Shown in pieces: positions 22,633-31,075 of a stretch of DNA of 40,516 nucleotides. Position 1 is the stretch's first letter. Each line of letters begins with the position of its first letter. The notes beneath the pieces are model-generated. The model was not told where the DNA came from. It ran no database searches and saw only the letters and a list, made by a program, of their open reading frames with translations. The stretch comes from Candidatus Cloacimonadota bacterium (GTDB taxonomy: Bacteria > Cloacimonadota > Cloacimonadia > Cloacimonadales > Cloacimonadaceae): positions 1-40,516 of the forward strand of contig JAAYJN010000040.1 of assembly GCA_012522935.1 (NCBI GenBank), read 5' to 3'. The translations under genes were made by a program, and so were the position numbers.

Positions 22633-23289
22633 TTAGGCAAAACTGGATGTTGCTGAGGGATAGCCACGCATAAAACGGATTTTTTGCGACGCCATATCTT
22701 GGGCATACATATTCATTTGTTCATCGCTCATGGACATGATGTTAAAGGAATAATTTCGCTGGGTCCAGCGCCACAACCTTGCCTTGAGGCTGATCTTGCC
22801 TTCGTTGTACATGGAGCCACCCTTCAGGATGGCAATTTTATCTCTTCCCAGGTGGTAACCGCCCCATCCAAAAGCCCGGATCTTGGTAGCCCAGTTTAAA
22901 CCCCAACTGGCTGTATCATTGTAATACTTAAAAGGAATACCAGTGGTTCCTCCGCTGGAGCGTGGTAGAGGGCGATGGGTTTGGAAGTCTGATGCCAAAA
23001 AATCATCAGGATTTGCCCGTACATCGCTTTTACCGATGATGGGAAAACGCTGTAAATCAGCAAGTGACCTAATATCACCTGGCTCCATCCCCAGCTCTTG
23101 CATCACCTTGCGATAATGTGGCACCTTGTAATAAACATGGGTAACCAATAACTTTAATCTCTGCAATTGATAGGCATGGGTTTGATCTTCACTCCAGTAT
23201 TGGTTTTCATTCACAAACCTTACCATATTCCTTAGGTCAAAACCGTACCTTTTACCAAGCAAGAAAAAGCTGAGATCGGATCTATTCAT
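22633..23289 (-). CDS. CapK/PaaK-family protein, N-terminal half of a gene split by tandem stops
   Basis: These 218 residues match the first half of the neighbouring intact CapK paralog. MNRSDLSFFLLGKR aligns with MYNNRITDLLSGKR, YKVPHYRKVMQELGM matches YQQVPYYRKLMDGLAM, and the adenylation loop PRSSGGTTGIPF is present. It ends at RGYPSATSSFA with TAA immediately followed by TGA. By ungapped alignment the two stops occupy the positions of Gln-Asp in the paralog, so there is no indel. The family activates carboxylates as acyl-AMP. The start overlaps the upstream paralog by 8 nt. Confidence 0.65.
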   Translation of the reverse strand: MNRSDLSFFLLGKRYGFDLRNMVRFVNENQYWSEDQTHAYQLQRLKLLVTHVYYKVPHYRKVMQELGMEPGDIRSLADLQRFPIIGKSDVRANPDDFLASDFQTHRPLPRSSGGTTGIPFKYYNDTASWGLNWATKIRAFGWGGYHLGRDKIAILKGGSMYNEGKISLKARLWRWTQRNYSFNIMSMSDEQMNMYAQDMASQKIRFMRGYPSATSSFA

Positions 23290-24610
23290 TGGGGGTTTGC
23301 ATGCCCTTTATTTCGCTGATTACGGGTCTATACTTTCCAGATTTCGAGTTTTCGATATCCGTCTCTTGGATATAATCAACCTTAATCTGGGGCAGTTTAT
23401 CTGTGATCAATTGGGTAAGCTGTAGTTCATCTGTTTTACTCATTTGCTTCCCCACATATCTGAATTTCAGGCGTGTATCTTTCTGCTGTACAACCTGAAA
23501 TTTTTGCAGGGCAATCTTTTGCCCAATGCCGCTTTCAAAAAGGATCTTCCAGATATAAGAGCTATGCAGCTTTTCACCATTATGCCCATAGATATAATCA
23601 ACCACTCTGCCCTTGATATACTTAATCTTTTGGCTTTTTCTGCCACAGGTGCATTCTTGATTATCAAATTCCGCCTCGTCCCCATTCCAATAGTTTATAT
23701 ATGGCATAGCATAATTATCGAGGTCTGTCAACAAGAATTCGCCATTATCCTTGGTGTTTACGATCACTCTCTCCTCGGTGATATGCAGCCCCGTATGAGC
23801 AGGGCATTCATAAGCGATACCACCGATTTCTCCACATCCATATTGATCAAAAACCTCTGCTGAAAACACCTTTTCAAAGAGTTCTCTGTGCTGGGGCAAA
23901 AGCGGCTCTGCCGTGGTCATGATAGCCCCCACAGAAAAGCGCAAACCTTGGCTATCCAAATCCTGGGCAATGTTATACAAGAATTGTGGGTAAGACCTGA
24001 TCAAGGCTATATGATGCTTGCTCAAAAGATCGCTTATATATTGAAGGTTTGAGGCATAATCTCCATAGGTATCTACAGGTATCTCGTGATTAAGTTTGTT
24101 GATCAGTATTTTTATAATCTGTTTCAAGGAGCGCTTCCCCTTGCCATACCCACCGGACAAGTCAAGCTTCTGATCCTTGAGCTTTATCCCCATCCAATCT
24201 ACAAATCGCATATACCCCCCCCAAACCGAGCTCCTGGTTTGGGCATCATTCCTTTTGAGGAGTGCCCCTCCCGTGGTACCACCCGTGTAGCTTTGTTTCA
24301 CACCTTTTATGCTTTGTAAATTCGATGGGGTCAGATCTTGATAGTTCTCTAATATAATCTCTTTGGTGAGGATAGGAAAATTGTGTAAGATTTCCAAGGA
24401 ATTCACGTCTTGGGGGTGCATCGCCAGTCCATCCATCAATTTACGGTAATAAGGCACCTGCTGATAGACGTGGTGAATGAGCCTTTGCAGCTTATCCAGT
24501 CTGAAGGCATACATCTCGTCTTTGCTATACCACTGTGTTTGGCTATAGAGGCGGTAATAATATTGCACCCGCTTACCGCTCAATAAATCTGTTATTCTGT
24601 TGTTGTACAT
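23282..24610 (-). CDS. CapK/PaaK-family adenylate-forming protein (intact paralog)
   Basis: This 442-residue phenylacetate-CoA-ligase-like protein is of the CapK type common in capsule and O-antigen loci. It has SYTGGTTGGALLKRND (phosphate-binding loop), TTAEPLLPQHRELFEKVF, YGCGEIGGIAYEC, CTCGRKSQKIKYIKGRVVDY and a C-terminal SGKYRPVIS. CapK proteins adenylate a carboxylic acid, here probably for transfer to the glycan (inference). The ATG at 24610 is chosen because its N-terminus aligns residue for residue with the downstream paralog; a TTG at 24643 would add 11 residues. The 170-nt gap upstream holds no gene and no convincing promoter. Confidence 0.8.
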   Translation of the reverse strand: MYNNRITDLLSGKRVQYYYRLYSQTQWYSKDEMYAFRLDKLQRLIHHVYQQVPYYRKLMDGLAMHPQDVNSLEILHNFPILTKEIILENYQDLTPSNLQSIKGVKQSYTGGTTGGALLKRNDAQTRSSVWGGYMRFVDWMGIKLKDQKLDLSGGYGKGKRSLKQIIKILINKLNHEIPVDTYGDYASNLQYISDLLSKHHIALIRSYPQFLYNIAQDLDSQGLRFSVGAIMTTAEPLLPQHRELFEKVFSAEVFDQYGCGEIGGIAYECPAHTGLHITEERVIVNTKDNGEFLLTDLDNYAMPYINYWNGDEAEFDNQECTCGRKSQKIKYIKGRVVDYIYGHNGEKLHSSYIWKILFESGIGQKIALQKFQVVQQKDTRLKFRYVGKQMSKTDELQLTQLITDKLPQIKVDYIQETDIENSKSGKYRPVISEIKGMQTPNE

Positions 24611-24780
24611 AGTTATCTTAGGCTTAATCCATCTTAATAGCAATTTTCATATCTTATAATACCCCACGAAAAACGTCTTACAGGATTTTAAGTTCAATTT
24701 ATCGTTCAAATATATTTTTGAAGTCATAGCCTATTGGGTAGGATCTAAACTCTCAATATCAAAACTAATACGGGCATTAT

Positions 24781-26208
24781 TCAAGTTGGGGTTTTAACGC
24801 GTCCCATGCTACTAATAGGAATCATCCTCTGTCCCGTAACCATAGATACATTCTTTACTTTGGCACTTTCAAGATCTTTTGACACATAAAAGCGCACCAA
24901 CCAAATAGCAAGGATAAATATTGTAGCCCTGATATGACTGTTGATCAATGCGCCGCTATACAATATCATATCCCAAAATAAGTAGAAGGAAAATGCCAAT
25001 CTGGCTTTTTTATCTGGAATAGTGGCGATAAGGTTCAAATATATCAATATCAAGAGGAATGTAGCTGGCCAACCGTTTTTGATAATTGATGATCCGATTC
25101 CCGACATCATCGTCCCTGGAAGCAATCCATACTCCAAGGGGTCAAAATCTTCACTTATTGTGCCTCTTCTGGATCTTCCCCATCCCAAAAGAGCTTCCAT
25201 AGAAAATGGATTCACCATAGTGGTACGATAAATCTGCAAACTGGCACCCCATCTACCTTGGGCATAGTCGCTTTCCATCTTTTCCTCTGAAACACCAGAA
25301 TAGTTGAGTGAATAATTCCAAGCATATTCAAAATCAAAACTGCCCCACAGTTTGGTTTCCGGGTTTAATGAGGGGTTGAGCCTAAACCCAAAATATACCA
25401 ATACAGGTACCAAAATAAACGCCATAGCTACGTTTCTAACGCTGTTACGAGACAATTCACCAATCATGAGGATTGCTAATAGCGCTGGCACGATAAACCA
25501 GGTAGCTCTTTTGTTGGAGGCAATGGGGAGCAACAAAAGTAAAAATACAAACCACCAATCCTTTCTTTTAAATTGTGAACCCTGCTTCGCCCAAAAAATT
25601 ATGATCCCAAAGATTGCGTAAACCAAACCCACTGAGCCACCGGTATTTGTAATTGTGCCAACAATGTTTTCTCTAAAGCCCAATACGAATAACTTCACTA
25701 CAGAAAACACAATCTGAAACTTAAAAAGTTTTAATATGAGATCTCCATAATATTCGGTTTGTCCTGCATCCAGATTTAGCCCCCGGATGGCATAATACAG
25801 CATGATGGGGAAAAAATATTTAAAATACTGCAAGGTGGCCCAAATAAGACTTACTTCATTTACTATATAATTAAGGTAATAAAGAATAGAGAAAGCAACA
25901 AACATAAAGAAAGCCATTCTTTCTTTTTTGTTCAAATTGCGTAACTTAATTTGAATGAGCAGCATGAAAACAAATAGCACCAGGAGTCCTTTCAAAACTG
26001 CCGTACCAGTTCCCCCAAAAAAAGATTCGAAATATCCAGCGTTAAAAATTGTGAATATTGTAATCGTAAGAACGGTGGGCTTTAACCCTCTTAAAAAGAG
26101 CAGATAGATGGCAGTAAGGATACCATAATAGGTCAAAAGAACAGGTAACGCAATTACACTGGTTGCAGTGATAGTCTCAAATTGTATAAATTGTTGAAAT
26201 AATCTCAT
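24781..26208 (-). CDS. O-antigen/polysaccharide polymerase-like membrane protein
   Basis: This 475-residue integral membrane protein has about a dozen hydrophobic segments and a large periplasmic loop around residues 265-370 (rich in Asn, Ser and Trp, including GWGRSRRGTISEDF). That is the layout of Wzy or O-antigen-ligase-like proteins, which polymerise undecaprenyl-linked repeat units. Sequence conservation in the family is low, so the call rests on topology and on its place next to a flippase and a GT4. It overlaps the upstream glycosyltransferase by 4 nt. Confidence 0.7.
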   Translation of the reverse strand: MRLFQQFIQFETITATSVIALPVLLTYYGILTAIYLLFLRGLKPTVLTITIFTIFNAGYFESFFGGTGTAVLKGLLVLFVFMLLIQIKLRNLNKKERMAFFMFVAFSILYYLNYIVNEVSLIWATLQYFKYFFPIMLYYAIRGLNLDAGQTEYYGDLILKLFKFQIVFSVVKLFVLGFRENIVGTITNTGGSVGLVYAIFGIIIFWAKQGSQFKRKDWWFVFLLLLLPIASNKRATWFIVPALLAILMIGELSRNSVRNVAMAFILVPVLVYFGFRLNPSLNPETKLWGSFDFEYAWNYSLNYSGVSEEKMESDYAQGRWGASLQIYRTTMVNPFSMEALLGWGRSRRGTISEDFDPLEYGLLPGTMMSGIGSSIIKNGWPATFLLILIYLNLIATIPDKKARLAFSFYLFWDMILYSGALINSHIRATIFILAIWLVRFYVSKDLESAKVKNVSMVTGQRMIPISSMGRVKTPT

Positions 26209-27350
26209 CGCATTACACCCTTTTTAGTAATCAGGGATTCCAGAAGGGGTAAAAAACTATTTTTTACTTTCTGTTCATTAGATAGATGTAAGATAGATTT
26301 TCGAATCTCTTCAGGTTTATATTCAAGGCGTCTGTAATATACATATTCCAAAGCCTCTGCAAACGCCAGTGCGTTATCTTGATGTAAGATACCGTTGGAT
26401 TCATTGATATATTCTTCTCTAAATTTACTTTGCGTCGCAATAACTGGCAGCCCAGCAATCAGGTATTCAATTGTTTTTGTACTTGCATAACCATATATCT
26501 CATTTATTGGTATATAGCTTACGCCAATATTACTGTCTTGTATCAATTTTGCTGCCTCTTCTTGGGATAAAAAACCATGAAATCTCACTATTGATTCCAG
26601 CTTGTGTTTTTTAATTGCATTTTTAATTGATTCAGCTTCCTGAGGCTTATTTTTACCAGCAATTTCATACGTCACTTTGGCATCCTTGTTTTTACTTAGG
26701 AATATGGCCAAACCTTCGATGGTCCTTTCGATCTCTCTGCCTCCAAATACCCCCAAGTAAACGAGTTTTAAAGTACTCAAATCCTTCGCAGCAAAACCAA
26801 AATCATTAAAACCCAATTCATAATATCTCAGCTTTCTTTTGGGTAGCCTCAATCTATCGTGCCGCCAAGCCCTGGGAACCATTAAGTTATTAAACAACAT
26901 AAGGTTAATCTGCAATATTCTGTTTTGAAGGGTTCTTAACCATTTTCTTTGATCAACACTGGGGGTTGCCATCAAGATGGCAAATTTTTGTTTTGGTGCC
27001 AGAAGGCGATACAAAAACCTGATGTCCAGCTTGGCAGGTGCGCCTGATAACACTACCAAGGCTGGCCTGTGCTGTCTCAACCATTTACAAATGCTGAATA
27101 TTTGCGCCAAAGATGTGATGGGTTGTTTACGTTCAAGGGCAGGGTTCCCCTTTAGGTAAATAATGTTTTCGTTATTGGGTATATTATTTTTTTGGTGATG
27201 GTAAATGAGAGCTTTGGCATTCCCATACTTGGCAGAGGCATAAAACATTTTTCCAGAGGCAGTACTAACCAGTATTCCCTCATCGTGTACCCCATATCCA
27301 GTAAACACAAAGATTATTGATTTGGTATAGTCCTGATTTCCAATTTTCAT
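26205..27350 (-). CDS. Glycosyltransferase family 4-like
   Basis: This 381-residue GT-B protein has KLVYLGVFGGREIERTIEGL, VTYEIAGKNKPQEAESIKNAIKKH, IVRFHGFLSQEEAAKLIQDSNIGVSY and ASTKTIEYLIAGLPVIATQ. These correspond to the usual GT4 C-terminal elements, with the second Glu of the E-x7-E region retained in TIEYL. It is more divergent than the GT4 at 20882-21952. Its ATG abuts the Wzx stop (TAAATG) and its stop overlaps the polymerase start. Confidence 0.8.
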   Translation of the reverse strand: MKIGNQDYTKSIIFVFTGYGVHDEGILVSTASGKMFYASAKYGNAKALIYHHQKNNIPNNENIIYLKGNPALERKQPITSLAQIFSICKWLRQHRPALVVLSGAPAKLDIRFLYRLLAPKQKFAILMATPSVDQRKWLRTLQNRILQINLMLFNNLMVPRAWRHDRLRLPKRKLRYYELGFNDFGFAAKDLSTLKLVYLGVFGGREIERTIEGLAIFLSKNKDAKVTYEIAGKNKPQEAESIKNAIKKHKLESIVRFHGFLSQEEAAKLIQDSNIGVSYIPINEIYGYASTKTIEYLIAGLPVIATQSKFREEYINESNGILHQDNALAFAEALEYVYYRRLEYKPEEIRKSILHLSNEQKVKNSFLPLLESLITKKGVMR

Positions 27351-28778
27351 TTATGCACCTCTGTTTACTTTTTTATTGATATACTTTACTTTTTTCAAAT
27401 GGTGCCTGTGCTGCCAAGGTTGCAACGACAATACAAGGATCAGCAAAAGGGGTAGTCTGATAAAAATCGATGTTTCTATTATCAAGAGTATGGATGCCAA
27501 AACAAGTAGCGCCCACAGCCAGTATTCCTTAAAATAGCGATCCTTTCTATTAATCACCTTTTGGGTATATCCAAATGTGATGAGATATTTTATCAAATTG
27601 GGCAAAGTAAAGGCAAAGCCAATCCCAATGAAACCTAATAATGGCGATACATACCTTAAGAATGATACTCCCACAACAAAGGTAAGGGCACTTAATATTG
27701 AAAGATAATAAGTCTTTTTTGCCACCTCAAATCCAAATCCTCTCAACATCTCAAGATTAGCAAGTATGTTTCCAATCAAGAGTAAACCCACCAGCTTTCC
27801 AGAATCATAGTATTCTACTGTGCCGATCACTCTTATCAATTCCGGTGTAAATACGGCGATTACAATACCCGATGCAATAAGGATCTTGCCCACAAACCGG
27901 GATATTCTGAAGTATTCTTTTCCAAAGTTCTGCTTTTTGATATTCTCATACAACATTGGTCTCCAGGATAGCCGTATTGAGTTTTCTATCAGTGCCATTA
28001 TGGAAACCAATTTTAAAGCAAAGGAAAAAAGGCCCAGTTCGGAGAAAGAATAAATCTTCGCCAATTCCACCCGCATGGTTGGTTGATAAAACCCAACCAA
28101 AAATAAGCCTGGAACCAAGGGTATGGAAAACTTTAAAATGTCTTTCATAATTTGAGTGCTGAACACAGGCCTGAGATAAACAAGGGAAATTGAGCCGTAC
28201 AGTATAGTAGATAATATCGCACCCGTCAAGTTACCTAAAACTGCCCCTAAAATACCCATCTTTAACACCACAACATAAACAATAGTGCTCACGAGCTTGG
28301 TCAAAAAGCTCAATGCGTTATACAGTACAAACAATTTTGCCTTTTTCAAGTAGCGGGGAAGCACACTTAAATATGTGGATATGGCAGCAAACACTGCCCA
28401 GATAATGCCCACATTAACCTCAGTAGTGTAGATCTTTTCTTTAAACATGAGCATGGCTATCTGCTGTCTGAATAGAAAAGCAAAAATCAGTATTACAACT
28501 GCCGCCGCAAGCGTCATTATCATACCCGTGGAAATTAGTTTCCTTTTCTCCTTTAGGCCATCACACTCAAAGAAAAACCTCCCTACGGCACCATAAAATT
28601 CGAGATTGATGGCAAAAATCAAAAAATTGGCTGATGATATTATCAGCTCCACCACCCCAAAATCATGTGAAGAGAATACCCTTACATAGATAGGAACCAA
28701 CAGAAAGCTGGCAAACTTGGTGAATACAGGCAGGATTCCATATATGGAAAGGGATTTGATAAAATCTTTTAATCTCAC
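27351..28778 (-). CDS. Wzx-type lipid-linked oligosaccharide flippase
   Basis: This 475-residue MATE-like membrane protein has 12 or more predicted helices. The family start is typical (GILPVFTKFASFLLVPIYVRVFSSHDFGVVELI), with FSIPLVPGLFLVGFYQPTMRVELAKIYSFSELGLFSFALKL in the middle. It moves the undecaprenyl-linked repeat unit across the inner membrane for polymerisation. It overlaps the LpxD-like gene by 4 nt and abuts the following glycosyltransferase, showing that these are one operon. Confidence 0.88.
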   Translation of the reverse strand: MRLKDFIKSLSIYGILPVFTKFASFLLVPIYVRVFSSHDFGVVELIISSANFLIFAINLEFYGAVGRFFFECDGLKEKRKLISTGMIMTLAAAVVILIFAFLFRQQIAMLMFKEKIYTTEVNVGIIWAVFAAISTYLSVLPRYLKKAKLFVLYNALSFLTKLVSTIVYVVVLKMGILGAVLGNLTGAILSTILYGSISLVYLRPVFSTQIMKDILKFSIPLVPGLFLVGFYQPTMRVELAKIYSFSELGLFSFALKLVSIMALIENSIRLSWRPMLYENIKKQNFGKEYFRISRFVGKILIASGIVIAVFTPELIRVIGTVEYYDSGKLVGLLLIGNILANLEMLRGFGFEVAKKTYYLSILSALTFVVGVSFLRYVSPLLGFIGIGFAFTLPNLIKYLITFGYTQKVINRKDRYFKEYWLWALLVLASILLIIETSIFIRLPLLLILVLSLQPWQHRHHLKKVKYINKKVNRGA

Positions 28779-29683
28779 TCTTTTCTATCCCTCAAATATC
28801 TTGCCGGATTTCCAACCCAAACCTCACCATCTGGCACATCGCCAATCACTACGGCACCTGCGCCGATCAATGCAGATTTGCCAATATGTTGATGCCCCCT
28901 AAAGCATACATTGGGTCCTATCCACACATTGGCTCCAATAGTTGTTGATCCCGAAATAGTAGAGTTCCCTGCAATTATAGTATTTTCACCAATCAAAACG
29001 TTATGAGCAATATGACAAAGATTGTTTATTTTAACCCCATCCTCGATTATGCTGTTGGAAAGAGATCCTCTATCAATACAAGTATTGCCACCAATTTCCA
29101 CATCATTCCCTATCATCAATCCTCCCACCTGAGGGAACTTTTCAATTTCCCCAATTTCACTCTTTACAAAGCCAAACCCTTCATGCCCCAGCCGTGCCCC
29201 ACTTTTTATTAAAACATTGTTGCCTATGGTCACATTATCACCAATAAACACATGGCTATGGATAATACAATCATCCCCAATTTCACATTTACCGATATGG
29301 CAAAAGGGACCTATATAAACGTTGTTCCCAATAGTTGCCTCATCAGCAATAAGCGTATTCTCATGAATTCCCGGATCAGGCTTCTTTACAAATATATCCG
29401 TGGCAATCCTTGTAAAAAGCAGGATGGGGTTTTTGGTAAAGATCAGCGTTTTATCTTTGGCAAATTCCAGATCCTCACTTATCAGTGAGAGTGGGGCAAT
29501 TATAACTGAAGCGCGCGAAGACCTTAGATACTCCAAAGCATCTTGCCTGTTGGGATGTATCCAATCCAAGGTATCTTCATCAATATGCTCTGCATCTCCC
29601 AGTTTTGTGAAGCCTTTATCTGTATCACCTCTTATTTGATCTGTTTCGTTTAGCAGGTGTAGGATATCTTTTACCCTGATCAT
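28775..29683 (-). CDS. LpxD-like N-acyltransferase
   Basis: This 302-residue protein has a short N-terminal uridine-binding-like domain (about 1-100; LDWIHPNRQDALEYLRSS) and a long left-handed beta-helix. The LpxD hallmarks are GARLGHEGFGFVKSEIG, FPQVGGLMIGNDVEIGGNTCIDRG and, with the presumed catalytic His, NNLCHIAHNVLIGENTIIAG. LpxD transfers a hydroxyacyl chain to the amine of UDP-glucosamine in lipid A synthesis. This copy is shorter and sits in a glycan locus directly after a PIG-L deacetylase, so it probably acylates a freed sugar amine of the polysaccharide precursor (inference) rather than serving lipid A. Confidence 0.8.
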   Translation of the reverse strand: MIRVKDILHLLNETDQIRGDTDKGFTKLGDAEHIDEDTLDWIHPNRQDALEYLRSSRASVIIAPLSLISEDLEFAKDKTLIFTKNPILLFTRIATDIFVKKPDPGIHENTLIADEATIGNNVYIGPFCHIGKCEIGDDCIIHSHVFIGDNVTIGNNVLIKSGARLGHEGFGFVKSEIGEIEKFPQVGGLMIGNDVEIGGNTCIDRGSLSNSIIEDGVKINNLCHIAHNVLIGENTIIAGNSTISGSTTIGANVWIGPNVCFRGHQHIGKSALIGAGAVVIGDVPDGEVWVGNPARYLRDRKE

Positions 29684-30358
29684 CTATATATTCCGATAAA
29701 TCATTTGAAATGCTTCGGCATATTTCACGCCAATTCTGGAACCACGATATCCCGCCAGAGCTTTTATAGCATGCGAGCTTCTTGGTAGAGGATCAGGCAT
29801 TACTTCGGTATGATAATACTGCATGATTCTCAGCTTTTCTTCCATATAGTCGCTAATATCAATAAAGGTATTGGGGATAAAAGCTTTTTCTGGGAGTGGG
29901 GGGGCAAATTCTGTTTCAGACAGGGTTTCATACATCAGAATTTCTTTGATATAAAACGAGCGAAAGTTTTTGGCGGCAGAAAACAAAGCCTCAAAAGCCA
30001 CCCGATGATCTGAATGGATATCACTGCGGTTGGGCACAAATATTGTATCTGGGCTTATTTCATCATATACTTTTTTTATAGACCCAATCAATAGCCTCGG
30101 CTCCACGCTTTCCAACATCTGGGTAGGATAATTAAGATTTCTTGTATCGGAAAACCCATAAGCCTCGATTACTTTCTTTACTATTTCATCTCTTTGATCA
30201 AGCATCTCTTGAGAGAATCCATACGGATGCTCCAGTGAGCCACCGGTTATGTTTAACCAAAAGATTTCTGCGGATTCAGCTTTGCATTTCAGGATTGTTC
30301 CTCCACATCCCAATGTCTCATCATCGGGATGCACGGAAACGAATAATACTCTTTTCAA
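29684..30358 (-). CDS. PIG-L/LmbE-family deacetylase
   Basis: This 224-residue zinc-dependent N-deacetylase has the metal motif SVHPDDETLGCGG (residues 8-20) and the downstream SDIHSDHRVAFEA. The family removes N-acetyl groups from GlcNAc-type sugars. The TTG start is supported by AAGGAG 9 nt upstream. A 7-bp inverted repeat (TTAGTTT/AAACTAA at 30370-30389) lies against that ribosome-binding site and could modulate access. The gene abuts the LpxD-like gene (TAGATG), suggesting deacetylation followed by re-acylation. Confidence 0.85.
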   Translation of the reverse strand: MKRVLFVSVHPDDETLGCGGTILKCKAESAEIFWLNITGGSLEHPYGFSQEMLDQRDEIVKKVIEAYGFSDTRNLNYPTQMLESVEPRLLIGSIKKVYDEISPDTIFVPNRSDIHSDHRVAFEALFSAAKNFRSFYIKEILMYETLSETEFAPPLPEKAFIPNTFIDISDYMEEKLRIMQYYHTEVMPDPLPRSSHAIKALAGYRGSRIGVKYAEAFQMIYRNI

Positions 30359-30407
30359 TTATGAGCTCCTTAGTTTATTATGAAACTAAAATTAGTCTAT
30401 CATTAGT

Positions 30408-30431
30408 GGTCTTCGGCTTTTGCCTTTGACC
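30408..30431 (-). other. Hairpin in the gap before the PIG-L gene
   Basis: GGTC pairs with GACC and, inside, GGC with GCC around a TTTT loop, with a 3-nt internal mismatch. It lies between the uncharacterised 148-residue gene and the deacetylase. It could be a weak attenuator; no U-tract follows. Confidence 0.25.
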
Positions 30432-30475
30432 ATCTGAGTAACATATTAATGTGCTGCTTATTATGACGCAAGCCC

Positions 30476-30922
30476 CTATATCAGGCTAACCAGGCTCTCC
30501 CAACCTGGCACCTTCTCCAAATATCCAGCCTCCACTGCTGCTGCTATACTCTTGCAGGGCAGATCCCGCTCCAGCACTTCCTCACGGGTGAGAGTGGTAA
30601 AATCAACATCCGGAAAGGCCTTTACCAGGGCACGCATTATCTTCATATACACGTTTGGCCAAGTGTTCATCGCTCTGCCTTGACGGCGGAAATGACGATT
30701 GAACAGCTCAATATAACGCCGGCAATCATCAAGATAGCCATCCGTCACAGAGATGCGCCTCCTGAACGCGTGCATCTGCTGCGTAAGAGAATGCTCCGGC
30801 GTAAATTTTGGTTTCACCTTTCTGCGGACAATATACTTGTTCAGCTTGGAATTGTAGTAGATTACCACATCATCCATATTGCCGCTAAAACCAGGGAGCA
30901 GAACTTTCAATTTTGCTTTCAT
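30476..30922 (-). CDS. Uncharacterised 148-residue protein
   Basis: I do not recognise this protein with confidence. It is basic, with a beta-rich N-terminus (LKVLLPGFSGNMDDVVIYYNSKLNKYIVRRKVKP) and a helical C-terminal part (LDDCRRYIELFNRHFRRQGRAMNTW, then VLERDLPCKSIAAAVEAGYLEKVPGWESL). The N-terminus faintly recalls DUF6266-like proteins of Bacteroidota. There is no signal peptide or membrane segment. It interrupts the run of glycan genes between the FemAB-like and PIG-L genes, with gaps of over 110 nt on both sides, and a large hairpin lies just upstream. This spacing, unlike the overlapping genes around it, suggests a later insertion. Confidence 0.6.
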   Translation of the reverse strand: MKAKLKVLLPGFSGNMDDVVIYYNSKLNKYIVRRKVKPKFTPEHSLTQQMHAFRRRISVTDGYLDDCRRYIELFNRHFRRQGRAMNTWPNVYMKIMRALVKAFPDVDFTTLTREEVLERDLPCKSIAAAVEAGYLEKVPGWESLVSLI

Positions 30923-30968
30923 ATATTTTTTCCTACCTCGAATGTAACCTTCCTGCCCATTTCATGCC

Positions 30969-31025
30969 CTTGTGATGTGGTTGTGCCTCCTTGCAAATTG
31001 CTGGGTATCACAACCGTATCACAAG
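30969..31025 (-). repeat. Large imperfect hairpin upstream of the 148-residue gene
   Basis: CTTGTGATGTGGTTGTG (30969-30985) is complementary to CACAACCGTATCACAAG (31009-31025) at 15 of 17 positions, the exception being a 2-nt internal loop. The loop is 23 nt. It lies in the 153-nt gap between the FemAB-like gene and the uncharacterised gene. No U-tract follows, so it may be a structured repeat or attenuator rather than a simple terminator. Confidence 0.6.
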
Positions 31026-31075
31026 CGTATCTAATAGGAGAGGTCTTTGGTTGACACTTCAATTTGTTGTAATTT

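Noticed and set aside
22625-22640. Programmed frameshift joining the two CapK halves
   Set aside because: Both halves are already in the same frame; only two stop codons separate them, so a frameshift would not restore the protein.
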